Positions 1 through 7,129 are shown, counted from the stretch's first letter. The stretch: 7,464 bases of DNA from an uncultured Ignavibacteriales bacterium (GCA_903915485.1 CAIWTC010000368.1:1-7464); one strand, 5' to 3'. Notes: a model not told the origin generated them from the letters alone. Numbers and translations: made by a program.

Positions 1-1149
1 ACAAATATAATTGAGATTTCAAGCAACACAACGCTATCCCCCGTTTCAAAAGCAACATTGGATAGTGCAAGTGTGTTGATACTGTTGCACTTCCCTACTG
101 TTAATTCATCAAAAGAAATTGTCCAGCTCATTAAAAGTGAAATCACCGATAAGAATAAATCCTTCCTGATTTTTATTGATGAAAACACTTCATACGATTT
201 GCTCAGCGGGATTCAAAACTTTCTGCCTGTTAAATCTGGGAAAAGATTGAATGGCAGTACTAATGCACAGCCGTTAATAAACGATAAGTTTTCGAGTCAC
301 GCAATATTTAGCAATTCAAATTTAACTTCGCAGAAAGAATGGGATGAGTTTGCTCCTGTTTCTATCTCCAACAATGAATTTATTACCAAGCCCGAAGCGA
401 TTCAACTTCTTTCAGCAAAAATCGGGAACACTGCAACAACAATACCTTTGTTATCCGTCAGCAGCGTTGGTTCGCGCCGTTCAGCGGCGTTTATGTGCAG
501 TGATATTTGGAGATGGAAACTATCATCTAAGTCGCAGTTCAGCAGTAAGTTTGACCAACTGATTCAAACAATATACAAATGGCTTTTTGCGGCTTCGCAA
601 AAGGACCGGTTCCTGCTTAGGACTAACAAGCAATTTTATTCAGCAAATGAAAAAATAGATTTTGCCGCAGAACTTTATGACGAAAGTTTTGAACCGGTTT
701 CAAATGCTCAAGTGTCCGTGGAGATTTCAGGAAAGTCAGTCAAACAGCAGGCATTGCTTAATTCTTTAGGGAATGGTTTTTATGAAGGCGCAGTAACTAT
801 TTCAGATACAGGTGACTTTTTCTTTAAAGGTTCGGTTCAGAATATAACGGCTAAAGTAATTCAGCCTTCAGGAAAATTCAATGTCGGAGAGAACAATATA
901 GAACTTGTTAATCTGCGCACCGATGCAGAATATATGAAAAGAATTTCGGCGCTATCAGGCGGACAATATTTCTATCAGGACGCTGCATCAGAATACTTAA
1001 AACAGATAGAGAACTTAAACAGCGAAAATGTTACAATCAAAACAACTACAAATGAATTCGTGCTTTGGAATTCAACATGGTCGATGATTATTCTGATTCT
1101 GCTCTTTGCCGTTGAATGGTTTCTCCGCAAAAGATTCGGAATGCTTTGA
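1..1149 (+). CDS. Membrane-anchored protein with glutamine-amidotransferase/VWA-associated region, 5'-truncated
   Basis: The reading frame is open from base 1 to the TGA at 1147-1149, giving 382 visible residues; the true start lies upstream of the window. The TTG at 58 is an internal Leu codon, not a credible start. The visible N-terminal part (VLILLHFP, then a helix and FLIFIDENTSYDLL) has the alternating strand-helix look of the class I glutamine-amidotransferase-like fold found in large membrane proteins related to VWA/BatA proteins. It continues into a motif with GSRRSAAFMCSDIWRWKL, matching the 'GxGRxAxxxxxxxWRW' element of those proteins. A beta-rich region with an Ig/CARDB-like feel follows (around residues 215-300), then ALSGGQYF, equivalent to the 'LAxxTGGxY' motif. 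One transmembrane helix lies near residues 360-375 and ends in the basic tail RKRFGML. Family members have no established biochemical function; a cell-envelope role is inferred. The gene overlaps comF by one base, so the two are probably co-transcribed. I see no amidotransferase catalytic triad. Confidence 0.75.
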   Translation, partial: TNIIEISSNTTLSPVSKATLDSASVLILLHFPTVNSSKEIVQLIKSEITDKNKSFLIFIDENTSYDLLSGIQNFLPVKSGKRLNGSTNAQPLINDKFSSHAIFSNSNLTSQKEWDEFAPVSISNNEFITKPEAIQLLSAKIGNTATTIPLLSVSSVGSRRSAAFMCSDIWRWKLSSKSQFSSKFDQLIQTIYKWLFAASQKDRFLLRTNKQFYSANEKIDFAAELYDESFEPVSNAQVSVEISGKSVKQQALLNSLGNGFYEGAVTISDTGDFFFKGSVQNITAKVIQPSGKFNVGENNIELVNLRTDAEYMKRISALSGGQYFYQDAASEYLKQIENLNSENVTIKTTTNEFVLWNSTWSMIILILLFAVEWFLRKRFGML

Positions 1150-1832
1150 TGAACAAATTAGCGGGAATGATATTTGATTTTTGCCTTACATCACTGTGCA
1201 TAGGCTGTTCAGAACCGCTCAAAAGCCCTAACAAATTTATATGCGATGATTGCACCGCTACTTTCAACACAGCTTCCGCCGGACAACTTCATGACACATA
1301 CAGACAGAATTTTTCCGCCACCAAAATGATAGACTCGTTTTACTCATTGTTTGTCTATAACAAAGAAGAACCAATACACGAATGCATCCATTCTTTAAAA
1401 TACCGTAGTAACTTTGGTGCGGCAGAACACTTTGGGGAAATGCTGGGTCAAAAATTCAAGAATGAAATCGTATCAAATGGAATAGATTTAATATTACCGG
1501 TCCCCATCCATTCGTTGCGCTATTCAGAGCGGGGCTATAATCAATCAGCATTTATCGCCAAAGGAATTTCCAAAGTATTGTCAATTTGTTACGATAAGTC
1601 ACTCATAAAGCGAATCCGCAACACACCAACTCAGACAGGGCTTGACAGAGATGAAAGATTGTCAAATGTATCCAAAGCATTTAAGACAAATAAAGGAAAT
1701 CTTCTTACGGGGAAAAACATTTTACTGATAGATGATGTTATTACTACGGGCGCCACTATAAATGAGTGTGCAAAAGCACTGAGGCAGTATTCACCAAATA
1801 TAATTATTGCTTGCTCAGTTGCAATAGTGTAG
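1149..1832 (+). CDS. comF: ComF family phosphoribosyltransferase-like protein
   Basis: This is a 227-residue protein of normal ComF length. The N-terminus has a zinc-ribbon-type Cys pattern: C17-x2-C20 (SLCIGC) and C32-x2-C35 (ICDDC). It continues through the ComF-typical segments IHSLKYRSNFGAAE (about 80-93), LPVPIHSLRYSERGYNQS (116-133) and TPTQTGLDRDER (159-170). The type I phosphoribosyltransferase PRPP-binding loop ILLIDDVITTGAT lies at 191-203. ComF proteins are known in natural transformation, where they act in cytoplasmic handling of incoming single-stranded DNA with ComFA and PriA, but they are also found in many bacteria that are not known to be competent. The in-frame ATG at 1149 is the preferred start because it overlaps the preceding stop (TGATG), a translational-coupling arrangement. 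A GTG 33 bases upstream would add 11 residues that do not match the family and would extend the overlap. No strong Shine-Dalgarno sequence precedes the ATG, which also fits coupling. Family assignment is firm; a role in competence here is inference. Confidence 0.93.
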   Translation: MNKLAGMIFDFCLTSLCIGCSEPLKSPNKFICDDCTATFNTASAGQLHDTYRQNFSATKMIDSFYSLFVYNKEEPIHECIHSLKYRSNFGAAEHFGEMLGQKFKNEIVSNGIDLILPVPIHSLRYSERGYNQSAFIAKGISKVLSICYDKSLIKRIRNTPTQTGLDRDERLSNVSKAFKTNKGNLLTGKNILLIDDVITTGATINECAKALRQYSPNIIIACSVAIV

Positions 1833-1892
1833 TAACATTCGCACAGTGCAAATTTATAAAATCAAAGTTATGTGTGTTGCAATTACAACAAA

Positions 1893-3062
1893 TTAATTTG
1901 CCCGAAGTGCGCTAACAATATTTAATCTTGCCGCCCTTACAGCGGGTAAAAATCCACCCACAATTCCCATCACTACTGCAAAAACGAGTGAAGAAATAAT
2001 AATGTCAGGCGAGAGTGAAAACCCAAATTCTAACTCTGAAAATGAATTGAAATTAAGTGTTGAAACCTTTTGCGAAGTTAATAGCAAAGAAAGCAAAGTT
2101 CCAAATATCCATCCCGCGATGGCAATTATTAGCGATTCAGTCATGAATGCTGTCAGGATACTTCGCCTAAGGAAACCCAAGGCACGCATTGTTCCAATTT
2201 CGCGGACACGGTTAGCAACTGATGCATACATTGTAATCATTGCACCAATCATAGCTCCGAAACTGAATATAACGGTTATTACTGTCCCGAGTATTTTAAT
2301 AAACGAGGACATAAATTCGGATTGTTCCTCATAATAAATCTGTTCAATTTTCGGCTCAAACTGGAGCAGTCTTCTTTCAGATTTAAAAACCTGTTTAAGT
2401 TCATTATATTTACTGATGTCAGCCAACTTAAATGTTACTGTTGAAACCGCGTTGCCTCTATTAAATGCATTCAGGAGCTGCAGAGCATCACCCCAAACTT
2501 CTGAGTCAAACCCTGTTCCATCTGTAGAAAATATTCCGACAACAGTCCAGTAATCTCCGGCTATTTTAACTTTGCTCCCCAACTGTGCGCCCTTGAATTT
2601 CCTGTCGATTGCTTCACCAACAATTAATTCTCTGGCCCCAAATGTGAACGGCCTTCCCTGAATCAATTTGATTTGTTTCCGCAATTCACCGTATGAGTCG
2701 CTAACACCGCGGACAGTTATGTTGCTAAGTCCGCCTGTTTTGATATCGAGATTAATGATAACAACAGGCTCTGCAGAAAGAATTGCCTGATTCTTTGAGT
2801 CCTTGGCAACTTGAGGAAGAGTTTTAATAAAATTTACTATATCTCCTTCAATTATGCTGGAGATTTCCCCATTCGCCGATTTTCTTGCTATCTTCACATT
2901 ATCGGCTGAACCGGTTGATTTCAGAGTCTTCTTTATTCCGAATGACATCATTAGAACCGCAGTGAATACGAAGACCACCATGGAAATACCAAGTACTGTA
3001 ATACCCGTAGTTAGTTTGCGTGATTTGAAATTTCTAATTATATAAGAAAAAGGTACAGTCAT
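1893..3062 (-). CDS. ABC transporter permease, MacB/FtsX type (second permease)
   Basis: This 389-residue inner-membrane protein has the MacB/FtsX architecture. TM1 lies near residues 20-42, preceded by basic NFKSRKL. A periplasmic MacB_PCD-type domain spans about 43-250, with typical pieces such as GRPFTFGARELIVGEAI and LGSKVKIAGDYWTVVGIF. The FtsX domain contains TM2 (about 253-283), TM3 (about 308-328) and TM4 (about 354-374). The cytoplasmic coupling segment ANRVREIGTMRALGFLRRSI after TM2 and the C-terminal LPAVRAARLNIVSALRA are FtsX/MacB hallmarks. These permeases do not form a classical channel; they pass ATP-driven conformational change to the periplasm (mechanotransmission). It is last in the operon, 10 bases after the other permease. 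Its start is well supported by an AGGAG Shine-Dalgarno sequence 7 bases upstream that overlaps the preceding stop codon. It is clearly different in sequence from the neighbouring permease, so the pair probably forms a heterodimer. The substrate cannot be deduced. Confidence 0.94.
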   Translation of the reverse strand: MTVPFSYIIRNFKSRKLTTGITVLGISMVVFVFTAVLMMSFGIKKTLKSTGSADNVKIARKSANGEISSIIEGDIVNFIKTLPQVAKDSKNQAILSAEPVVIINLDIKTGGLSNITVRGVSDSYGELRKQIKLIQGRPFTFGARELIVGEAIDRKFKGAQLGSKVKIAGDYWTVVGIFSTDGTGFDSEVWGDALQLLNAFNRGNAVSTVTFKLADISKYNELKQVFKSERRLLQFEPKIEQIYYEEQSEFMSSFIKILGTVITVIFSFGAMIGAMITMYASVANRVREIGTMRALGFLRRSILTAFMTESLIIAIAGWIFGTLLSLLLTSQKVSTLNFNSFSELEFGFSLSPDIIISSLVFAVVMGIVGGFLPAVRAARLNIVSALRAN

Positions 3063-3069
3063 ATTGTTT

Positions 3070-3074
3070 CTCCT
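3070..3074 (-). promoter_or_regulatory. Shine-Dalgarno site overlapping the upstream stop codon
   Basis: On the - strand, AGGAG lies 7 bases before the ATG at 3062 and shares bases with the TAG stop (3075-3073) of the preceding permease gene. This fixes the start of the second permease and suggests that ribosomes ending on the first permease reinitiate on the second. Confidence 0.8.
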
Positions 3075-4233
3075 ATCCTACAAACCTGAAGCCATCGACA
3101 ATTTTTGTCCGAATAGCTCTTGATGTCGGGAAAATGGAAGCGAATACTCCTATCATAAGGGCGGATGATAACGCTAGTACTATTGTTATTGGCTCTAATG
3201 TGAATACAGGGAAAAATCCTTTTGGCATATTCTCTTCAATTCCCTTTATCATCGGTATTGAAAGAACAAGTCCGGTCAAACCGCCTAAAGCCGAAATAAT
3301 CATTGACTCTCCAAAAATTAAACCTGCTATATGATAACTAGTGAATCCAAGAGTTCTGAGTACAGCATATTCCCTGGTGCGTTCCCTGGCACTCATAATC
3401 ATAGTGTTGCCAAGTACAAGCATGATAATCCCGATTATCATAAAAGATAAAAAGTTCATCGCGGTTATGATTGCACTGGATGCAGATATAAAGCCTTGAG
3501 TGAATGCTCTCTCGGTTTCTGTTTTTGTTTCTGCAGAAGAATTTGCAAACAGATTATCTATTTTTTGTGAAATTTCTGCCGCACGCGACGGGTCTTTAAT
3601 TTTAACTATATACCAACCCACATCATTAGCTCGCTGTGGAAATTCTTTCGTCATCCGTTCATTTAAGTTTGCCCAGTGAATAAACATTTGGGATGCATCG
3701 GTGGATTTATCGCGCGGCTGATAAATTCCTCTAATTACAAATTCCCACCTTCCCGGGTAAATATCACCCTCGATGGGGACAACATCTCCAACTTTGAATC
3801 CGTACTGCTTCGCGGTTGCAGCTCCTACAATACAAGCACTCCTATCTTTAAGGAAAGCCTCCTTCTCAGCATCTGTTAACTTAAATTCGGGATAAACATC
3901 AAATACCGTTTCAGCATCGATAGCAAGCCGTGCGAAGAAGTTATCTTTATCTTTGTACACACCTTGAAACCAGTTTGCAAAAGAGACTGATTCAACCCCG
4001 TCAATAGATTTGATTTTTTCTTTATATGAATAAGGCAGCGGGAAAATAAAAGAAACAGCCTGCCTAGTTATAAGTCTGTTTGCGGCAGCAGCATCTAACC
4101 CGACATACCATGCCGTAACTACAGTACGCAAAATACAAAATGATATAACTGCAATTGATATTCCCAAAATAGTCAGCATCGACCTCAGTTTATGACGACC
4201 GGAGTTCTTGATTATTAGTTTTAATACTTTCAT
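3073..4233 (-). CDS. ABC transporter permease, MacB/FtsX/DevC-like (first permease)
   Basis: This 386-residue inner-membrane protein starts with the basic LIIKNSGRHKLRSMLTILGISIAV, a widespread signature for this permease class. TM1 lies near 18-42. A large periplasmic domain follows (about 45-255), including the recognisable stretches FAVEP-like ARLAIDAETVFDVYPEFKLT (101-120), ACIVGAATAKQYGFKVGD (133-150) and YPGRWEFVIRGIYQPRD (159-175). The C-terminal FtsX domain has TM2 (about 258-281), the coupling stretch SARERTREYAVLRTLGFTSYHI (281-302), TM3 (about 305-328) and TM4 (about 348-369), and ends with FPTSRAIRTKIVDGFR. It lies 9 bases after the ATPase gene and has its own AAGGA site. It should work with the ATPase and the second permease as one exporter. 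Permeases of this type, in clusters with an HlyD-like adaptor, are generally assigned to efflux or export of lipids, peptides or other amphipathic compounds; the substrate here is unknown. Confidence 0.94.
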   Translation of the reverse strand: MKVLKLIIKNSGRHKLRSMLTILGISIAVISFCILRTVVTAWYVGLDAAAANRLITRQAVSFIFPLPYSYKEKIKSIDGVESVSFANWFQGVYKDKDNFFARLAIDAETVFDVYPEFKLTDAEKEAFLKDRSACIVGAATAKQYGFKVGDVVPIEGDIYPGRWEFVIRGIYQPRDKSTDASQMFIHWANLNERMTKEFPQRANDVGWYIVKIKDPSRAAEISQKIDNLFANSSAETKTETERAFTQGFISASSAIITAMNFLSFMIIGIIMLVLGNTMIMSARERTREYAVLRTLGFTSYHIAGLIFGESMIISALGGLTGLVLSIPMIKGIEENMPKGFFPVFTLEPITIVLALSSALMIGVFASIFPTSRAIRTKIVDGFRFVG

Positions 4234-4239
4234 AATTAA

Positions 4240-4244
4240 TCCTT
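4240..4244 (-). promoter_or_regulatory. Shine-Dalgarno site overlapping the ATPase stop codon
   Basis: On the - strand, AAGGA is 6 bases before the ATG at 4233 and overlaps the TAA stop (4245-4243) of the ATPase gene. It supports the chosen start of the first permease and suggests coupled translation. Confidence 0.75.
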
Positions 4245-4917
4245 ACACCAAGTCGCCTTTTTCAAGATGCTTTATGATGTGCGCTTTGGATGCTGCGCTC
4301 GGGTCGTGAGTGACCATTATGATTGTTTTTTTCATTTCCTTATTGAGACGGTCCAGCAAAGTTAGAACTTCCGCTGCAGAATTCTTGTCCAAGTCACCTG
4401 TAGGTTCATCAGCCACAATTATTGCGGGGTCAGTTACAACTGCACGGGCAATTGCGACTCTCTGTTCCTGTCCGCCTGAAAGTTGTTTAGGATAGTGGTC
4501 CATCCTGTCTCCTAATCCGACTATCGAAAGTGCAAGCTCAACTCTTTTTTTTCGTTCTGACTTACTAAGTTTTGTAAGTAAAAGCGGAAGTTCAACATTT
4601 TCGAATGCAGTAAGTACGGGAATTAAGTTATAGAACTGGAAAATGAATCCCACATTTTCAGAACGCCACTTTGCAAGAGATGTTGCACTTAACTTTGCAA
4701 TATCATTTCCGTTAATAATAATTTTACCGACAGTAGGTTGGTCAATACCTGCAATAAGATTTAACAAAGTGGTCTTGCCGCTCCCTGAAGGCCCCATTAA
4801 TGCTAGGAAGTCGCCTTCCTGCACATCAAATGTAATATTGTTTAGAACACTTATACTCAAACTATCGCGCTTATACTCTTTAGAAACATTTTCAATTGAT
4901 ATAATTATCTTTTCCAT
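4243..4917 (-). CDS. ABC transporter ATP-binding protein, MacB/LolD class
   Basis: This 224-residue stand-alone nucleotide-binding domain has every motif intact: Walker A GPSGSGKTT (42-50), Q-loop Gln94 in FIFQFYNLIP, the ABC signature LSGGQ (146-150), Walker B IIVADEP (166-172), D-loop GDLD (174-177) and H-loop His204 in MVTHD. The QFYNLIPVLTAFENVELPL stretch and LSGGQ-E-QRVAIARA are characteristic of the MacB/LolD/FtsE-like o228 branch, which pairs with FtsX-type permeases. It hydrolyses ATP in the cytoplasm to drive the two permeases encoded immediately downstream. It begins 7 bases after the adaptor stop; the Shine-Dalgarno sequence is weak (AGGCAGAG), so coupling to the upstream gene is likely. 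LolD and MacB names are class labels only. A lipoprotein-release (LolCDE) role is less likely because a membrane-fusion adaptor is encoded next to it. Confidence 0.96.
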   Translation of the reverse strand: MEKIIISIENVSKEYKRDSLSISVLNNITFDVQEGDFLALMGPSGSGKTTLLNLIAGIDQPTVGKIIINGNDIAKLSATSLAKWRSENVGFIFQFYNLIPVLTAFENVELPLLLTKLSKSERKKRVELALSIVGLGDRMDHYPKQLSGGQEQRVAIARAVVTDPAIIVADEPTGDLDKNSAAEVLTLLDRLNKEMKKTIIMVTHDPSAASKAHIIKHLEKGDLV

Positions 4918-4924
4918 TCTCTGC

Positions 4925-6109
4925 CTACTCTAAGATTTTAACTTTTGAATTATTCTTTATTTTTCCTGAAGGAGAATCAACAATTTTTTCGCCTTCTTTC
5001 AACCCGGAAACCACTTCGGTATAAGACCCGAACGATTCGCCTGTAGTAATTTCAGTTTCAAGCACGACTTCATTTACAATCTTGAATACAAAACTCTGCT
5101 TCCCTCTTGCGATAATTGCAGTATATGGGATAGTTAACTTAGGCTTTTCGTCCTGTTTAACCTCTGACTTAGAACTTTCGCCTAAGAAAGTAACCTTGGC
5201 GCTCATCTCAGGCAGGACTCTTGAATCATACACCTTAAAACCAACCTTTACCATTACAGTAGCTTTTGAGCGATCTGCGGTGGGTACAACTTTTGCTACG
5301 AACCCTTCATAGCTTTTATCCGGATATGCATCCAGAGTTATAGTGCATAACTGATTAATTTTTATTTTTTCAATGTTAGATTCAGAAACATCAATCTCAG
5401 CCTCCAGCGAAGACATATCAGCCAGAGTTACAACTGCCGCTTTGGAGGAAGCACTAGCCGCCATAGGAGCAACAACCTCGCCAACATCTGCATTCTTCGT
5501 AAGAACTGTTCCATCAAATGGTGCGCGAATCAAAGTATTCTCAAGCGAAACTTCTGCAGCTGTCACCATCGACTTAGCAACATCAATCGCTGCAAGCACG
5601 CGCTGATATCTTGCTTCAGTCCCTTCAAGTTCAGCAACAGTTACGGAATTTGAAGCTGATAATTTTTTGTACCTGTTATATTGGTTTTCGGCATCCTTCG
5701 CATCTGCCTGAGCAAGTCTCAAATTCGCCTTTGCCTGTTCCAACTGCGCCTTTATATCGCTGTCTTCTAGTCTTGCGATTATCTGGTTCTTCCGAACTTT
5801 ATCACCTTCAACCACACCAAGGAATACAAGTCTTCCCATCCCCTTCGATGCAACAGCAGCTTTTCGTTGCGCCACTACATAACCACTGGCAGTTAGAATT
5901 GCATTTTTTTCTGAGGATTTAGTTAACACAACCGAAGCAGTTTTAACTTCGATTGCACTTTGAAAAGTTGGGAGAGTAAATACTAAGACAACAGCAACTA
6001 CAACTATTATAGCTGCTGCGATGAGGAATTTCTTTTTGTTATTATTTGAATCGTAGTTTTCTGTTCTGTTTATTTTGAGCGCGCTCAAATCTACATTTTG
6101 GGTTTCCAT
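4925..6109 (-). CDS. Periplasmic adaptor (membrane-fusion protein), HlyD/MacA type
   Basis: This 394-residue protein has a hydrophilic cytoplasmic N-terminus of about 27 residues and a single TM anchor (about 28-48), with no lipobox Cys. The first half of a lipoyl/barrel-sandwich domain (about 75-115, ending DKVRKNQIIARLED) is followed by a long helical hairpin (about 117-190) and the second lipoyl half LIRAPFDGTVLTKNADVGEVV (193-213). A beta-barrel domain (about 228-310) and a membrane-proximal domain (about 325-394) complete it. The hairpin tip reads RYKKLSASNSVT, with R146, L150 and T157 in the R-x3-L-x6-S spacing of the TolC-docking motif of AcrA/MacA; Thr replaces Ser. It would link the inner-membrane ABC complex to an outer-membrane channel. 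Annotation pipelines would probably call it an 'efflux RND transporter periplasmic adaptor subunit', but the neighbouring genes show the partner is an ABC transporter, not an RND pump. It follows the PorD-like gene by 28 bases and precedes the ATPase by 7. Confidence 0.94.
   Translation of the reverse strand: METQNVDLSALKINRTENYDSNNNKKKFLIAAAIIVVVAVVLVFTLPTFQSAIEVKTASVVLTKSSEKNAILTASGYVVAQRKAAVASKGMGRLVFLGVVEGDKVRKNQIIARLEDSDIKAQLEQAKANLRLAQADAKDAENQYNRYKKLSASNSVTVAELEGTEARYQRVLAAIDVAKSMVTAAEVSLENTLIRAPFDGTVLTKNADVGEVVAPMAASASSKAAVVTLADMSSLEAEIDVSESNIEKIKINQLCTITLDAYPDKSYEGFVAKVVPTADRSKATVMVKVGFKVYDSRVLPEMSAKVTFLGESSKSEVKQDEKPKLTIPYTAIIARGKQSFVFKIVNEVVLETEITTGESFGSYTEVVSGLKEGEKIVDSPSGKIKNNSKVKILE
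6074..6089. repeat. 16-bp perfect palindrome in the adaptor 5' coding region
   Basis: TTTGAGCGCGCTCAAA is a perfect inverted repeat, covering nucleotides 21-36 of the adaptor gene (codons 8-12, L-S-A-L-K, plus one base). In RNA it can fold as a 6-bp stem with a CGCG loop. The palindrome is directly visible; any regulatory role is speculative. Confidence 0.9.
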
Positions 6110-6137
6110 GTCAGTCCAATTTTAAGGTAAGTTCAAT

Positions 6138-7061
6138 TTATGGATTTTTCATTGCCTCATCATACTTGGCAGTATGAGCAGGGTCAATTAATTTAAGTGT
6201 TTTATAAATATCTTTATCTTTCAATCCACGCAGTCTGTCGATTATTTCCCCGTACTTTGCATCAAAGAAAGTTCTTAAATACAAACTCCTTGATTCTATC
6301 TTGGACTGAAGTGACTCTAACAGCTTAAGAAAAGCTATAATTTTCTCCTGGGATTTCTGCACATACACATCCCGCTTAGCAGTGTTGATATTTTTCTGTG
6401 CGTACATATCAATCGCATAATGATAATCACCAACACCTTCTCTAATCACACGGTACTTTTCAGACAGCAGATTTTCGACTAAGTCCCGTCGATTGAAATT
6501 ACCCGTATTAGAAATCCAACCGCTGCTTGTTGAACTGGACTGCGCCATCAACGAAATATCGGATGCACGGCTGAAAAATGTTGTGCCGCTTAGCTTTTCC
6601 CACGAATCACACTCTAAGCCGATTATAAGCAGAGCATAATAGTTTAGCAAACTGGTAATAGAATTGAAAACTTGCGGGTTAAAATAAAGCGTTTGGTTTT
6701 TTTCATATGCAAAGCTCCAAGTATTATCGAATACTCTCAGCATCGGTGAGAAATCAAGACTTTTATAAATCTTTCTCTGACTTGTAACAACTATCTGACC
6801 TGTATAATTAACCTCGTCCTGAGCTGTTGCAACTGCTATATTAAATGTACAGTTAATTCTGTCGTATGACCAATCAGCACCTGAAAATTTATTTGAATTT
6901 AGATAGGTTTGAATATCGTCAGCAAATCTGATAAGACTTTCCTTATTCATTACCGGAAGATTTCTATAATCAGCGGTAACAGTGGCATTCAGTTCCTGTC
7001 CTAATGCTGTTTGGGAAACAACGAAACTTAAAATAATTAATAAAAATAATTGTCTATACAT
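6138..7061 (-). CDS. porD: DUF4835 family protein, PorD-like (type IX secretion-associated)
   Basis: This 307-residue protein has an N-terminal signal peptide (hydrophobic 4-19, likely cleavage after TALG, before QELNATV). The mature part follows the DUF4835 pattern: QELNATVTAD at the start, an early helix, INCTFNIAVATAQDEVNYTGQIVVTSQRKIY (69-99), a central LLNYYALLIIGLECDSWEKLSGTTFFSRA segment (138-166), SGWISNTGNFNRRDLVENLLSEKYRVIREGVGDYHY (180-215), and the C-terminal LRTFFDAKYGEIIDRL...LIDPAHTAKY (262-300). DUF4835 proteins are exported proteins of Bacteroidota and relatives, often named 'type IX secretion system protein PorD'; their mechanism is not established to my knowledge. The ATG at 7061 gives a complete signal peptide; it has only a weak AAGAAA-like element upstream. 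It is first in a - strand run leading into the ABC exporter genes. Family call is confident; the por symbol is by family naming, and function here is inferred. Confidence 0.85.
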   Translation of the reverse strand: MYRQLFLLIILSFVVSQTALGQELNATVTADYRNLPVMNKESLIRFADDIQTYLNSNKFSGADWSYDRINCTFNIAVATAQDEVNYTGQIVVTSQRKIYKSLDFSPMLRVFDNTWSFAYEKNQTLYFNPQVFNSITSLLNYYALLIIGLECDSWEKLSGTTFFSRASDISLMAQSSSTSSGWISNTGNFNRRDLVENLLSEKYRVIREGVGDYHYAIDMYAQKNINTAKRDVYVQKSQEKIIAFLKLLESLQSKIESRSLYLRTFFDAKYGEIIDRLRGLKDKDIYKTLKLIDPAHTAKYDEAMKNP

Positions 7062-7129
7062 ATGAACTATTTCTTGAATTTTTTAGATATTTAAGTTGTC
7101 AATATACATAATTTATTATCGAATCAATT
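7062..7129. promoter_or_regulatory. Divergent promoter-bearing spacer
   Basis: This very AT-rich 68-bp spacer separates the - strand operon from the + strand barrel gene, so it should hold the promoters of both. A TTGACA hexamer is present on the - strand at 7102-7097, and the overlapping + strand sequence reads TTGTCA (7096-7101). I could not find a well-spaced -10 element for either strand, nor a clear Bacteroidota-type TAnnTTTG -7 box, so exact promoters are not called. The inference rests on the divergent layout. Confidence 0.5.

Noticed and set aside
58..60. TTG as the start of the first gene
   Set aside because: The frame is open back to base 1 and the preceding residues continue the protein. 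There is no ribosome-binding site, so this is an internal Leu codon of a truncated gene.
1116..1148. GTG-initiated longer form of ComF
   Set aside because: It would overlap the preceding gene by 34 bases and add 11 residues ahead of the family N-terminus. The ATG at 1149 in a TGATG overlap fits better.
1088..1270. 60-codon - strand frame across the junction of the first gene and comF
   Set aside because: It is antisense to two well-supported coding regions, including the ComF zinc-ribbon segment.
1875..1890. Possible terminator hairpin (TGTTG, 6-nt loop, CAACA) in the convergent gap, next to the 12-bp palindrome CAAATTAATTTG at 1889-1900
   Set aside because: The stem is only 5 bp and AT-rich, with no clear U-tract on either strand. 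The palindrome has no loop and overlaps the permease stop codon. A terminator is expected here but not demonstrated.
2002..2334. 110-codon + strand frame
   Set aside because: It is antisense to the FtsX domain of the second permease, with no independent start signal or family resemblance.
5611..5922. 103-codon + strand frame rich in Leu, Gln and Pro
   Set aside because: It is antisense to the helical hairpin of the adaptor gene. Its composition is the mirror of the Ala/Lys/Glu-rich coiled coil, so it is a shadow frame.
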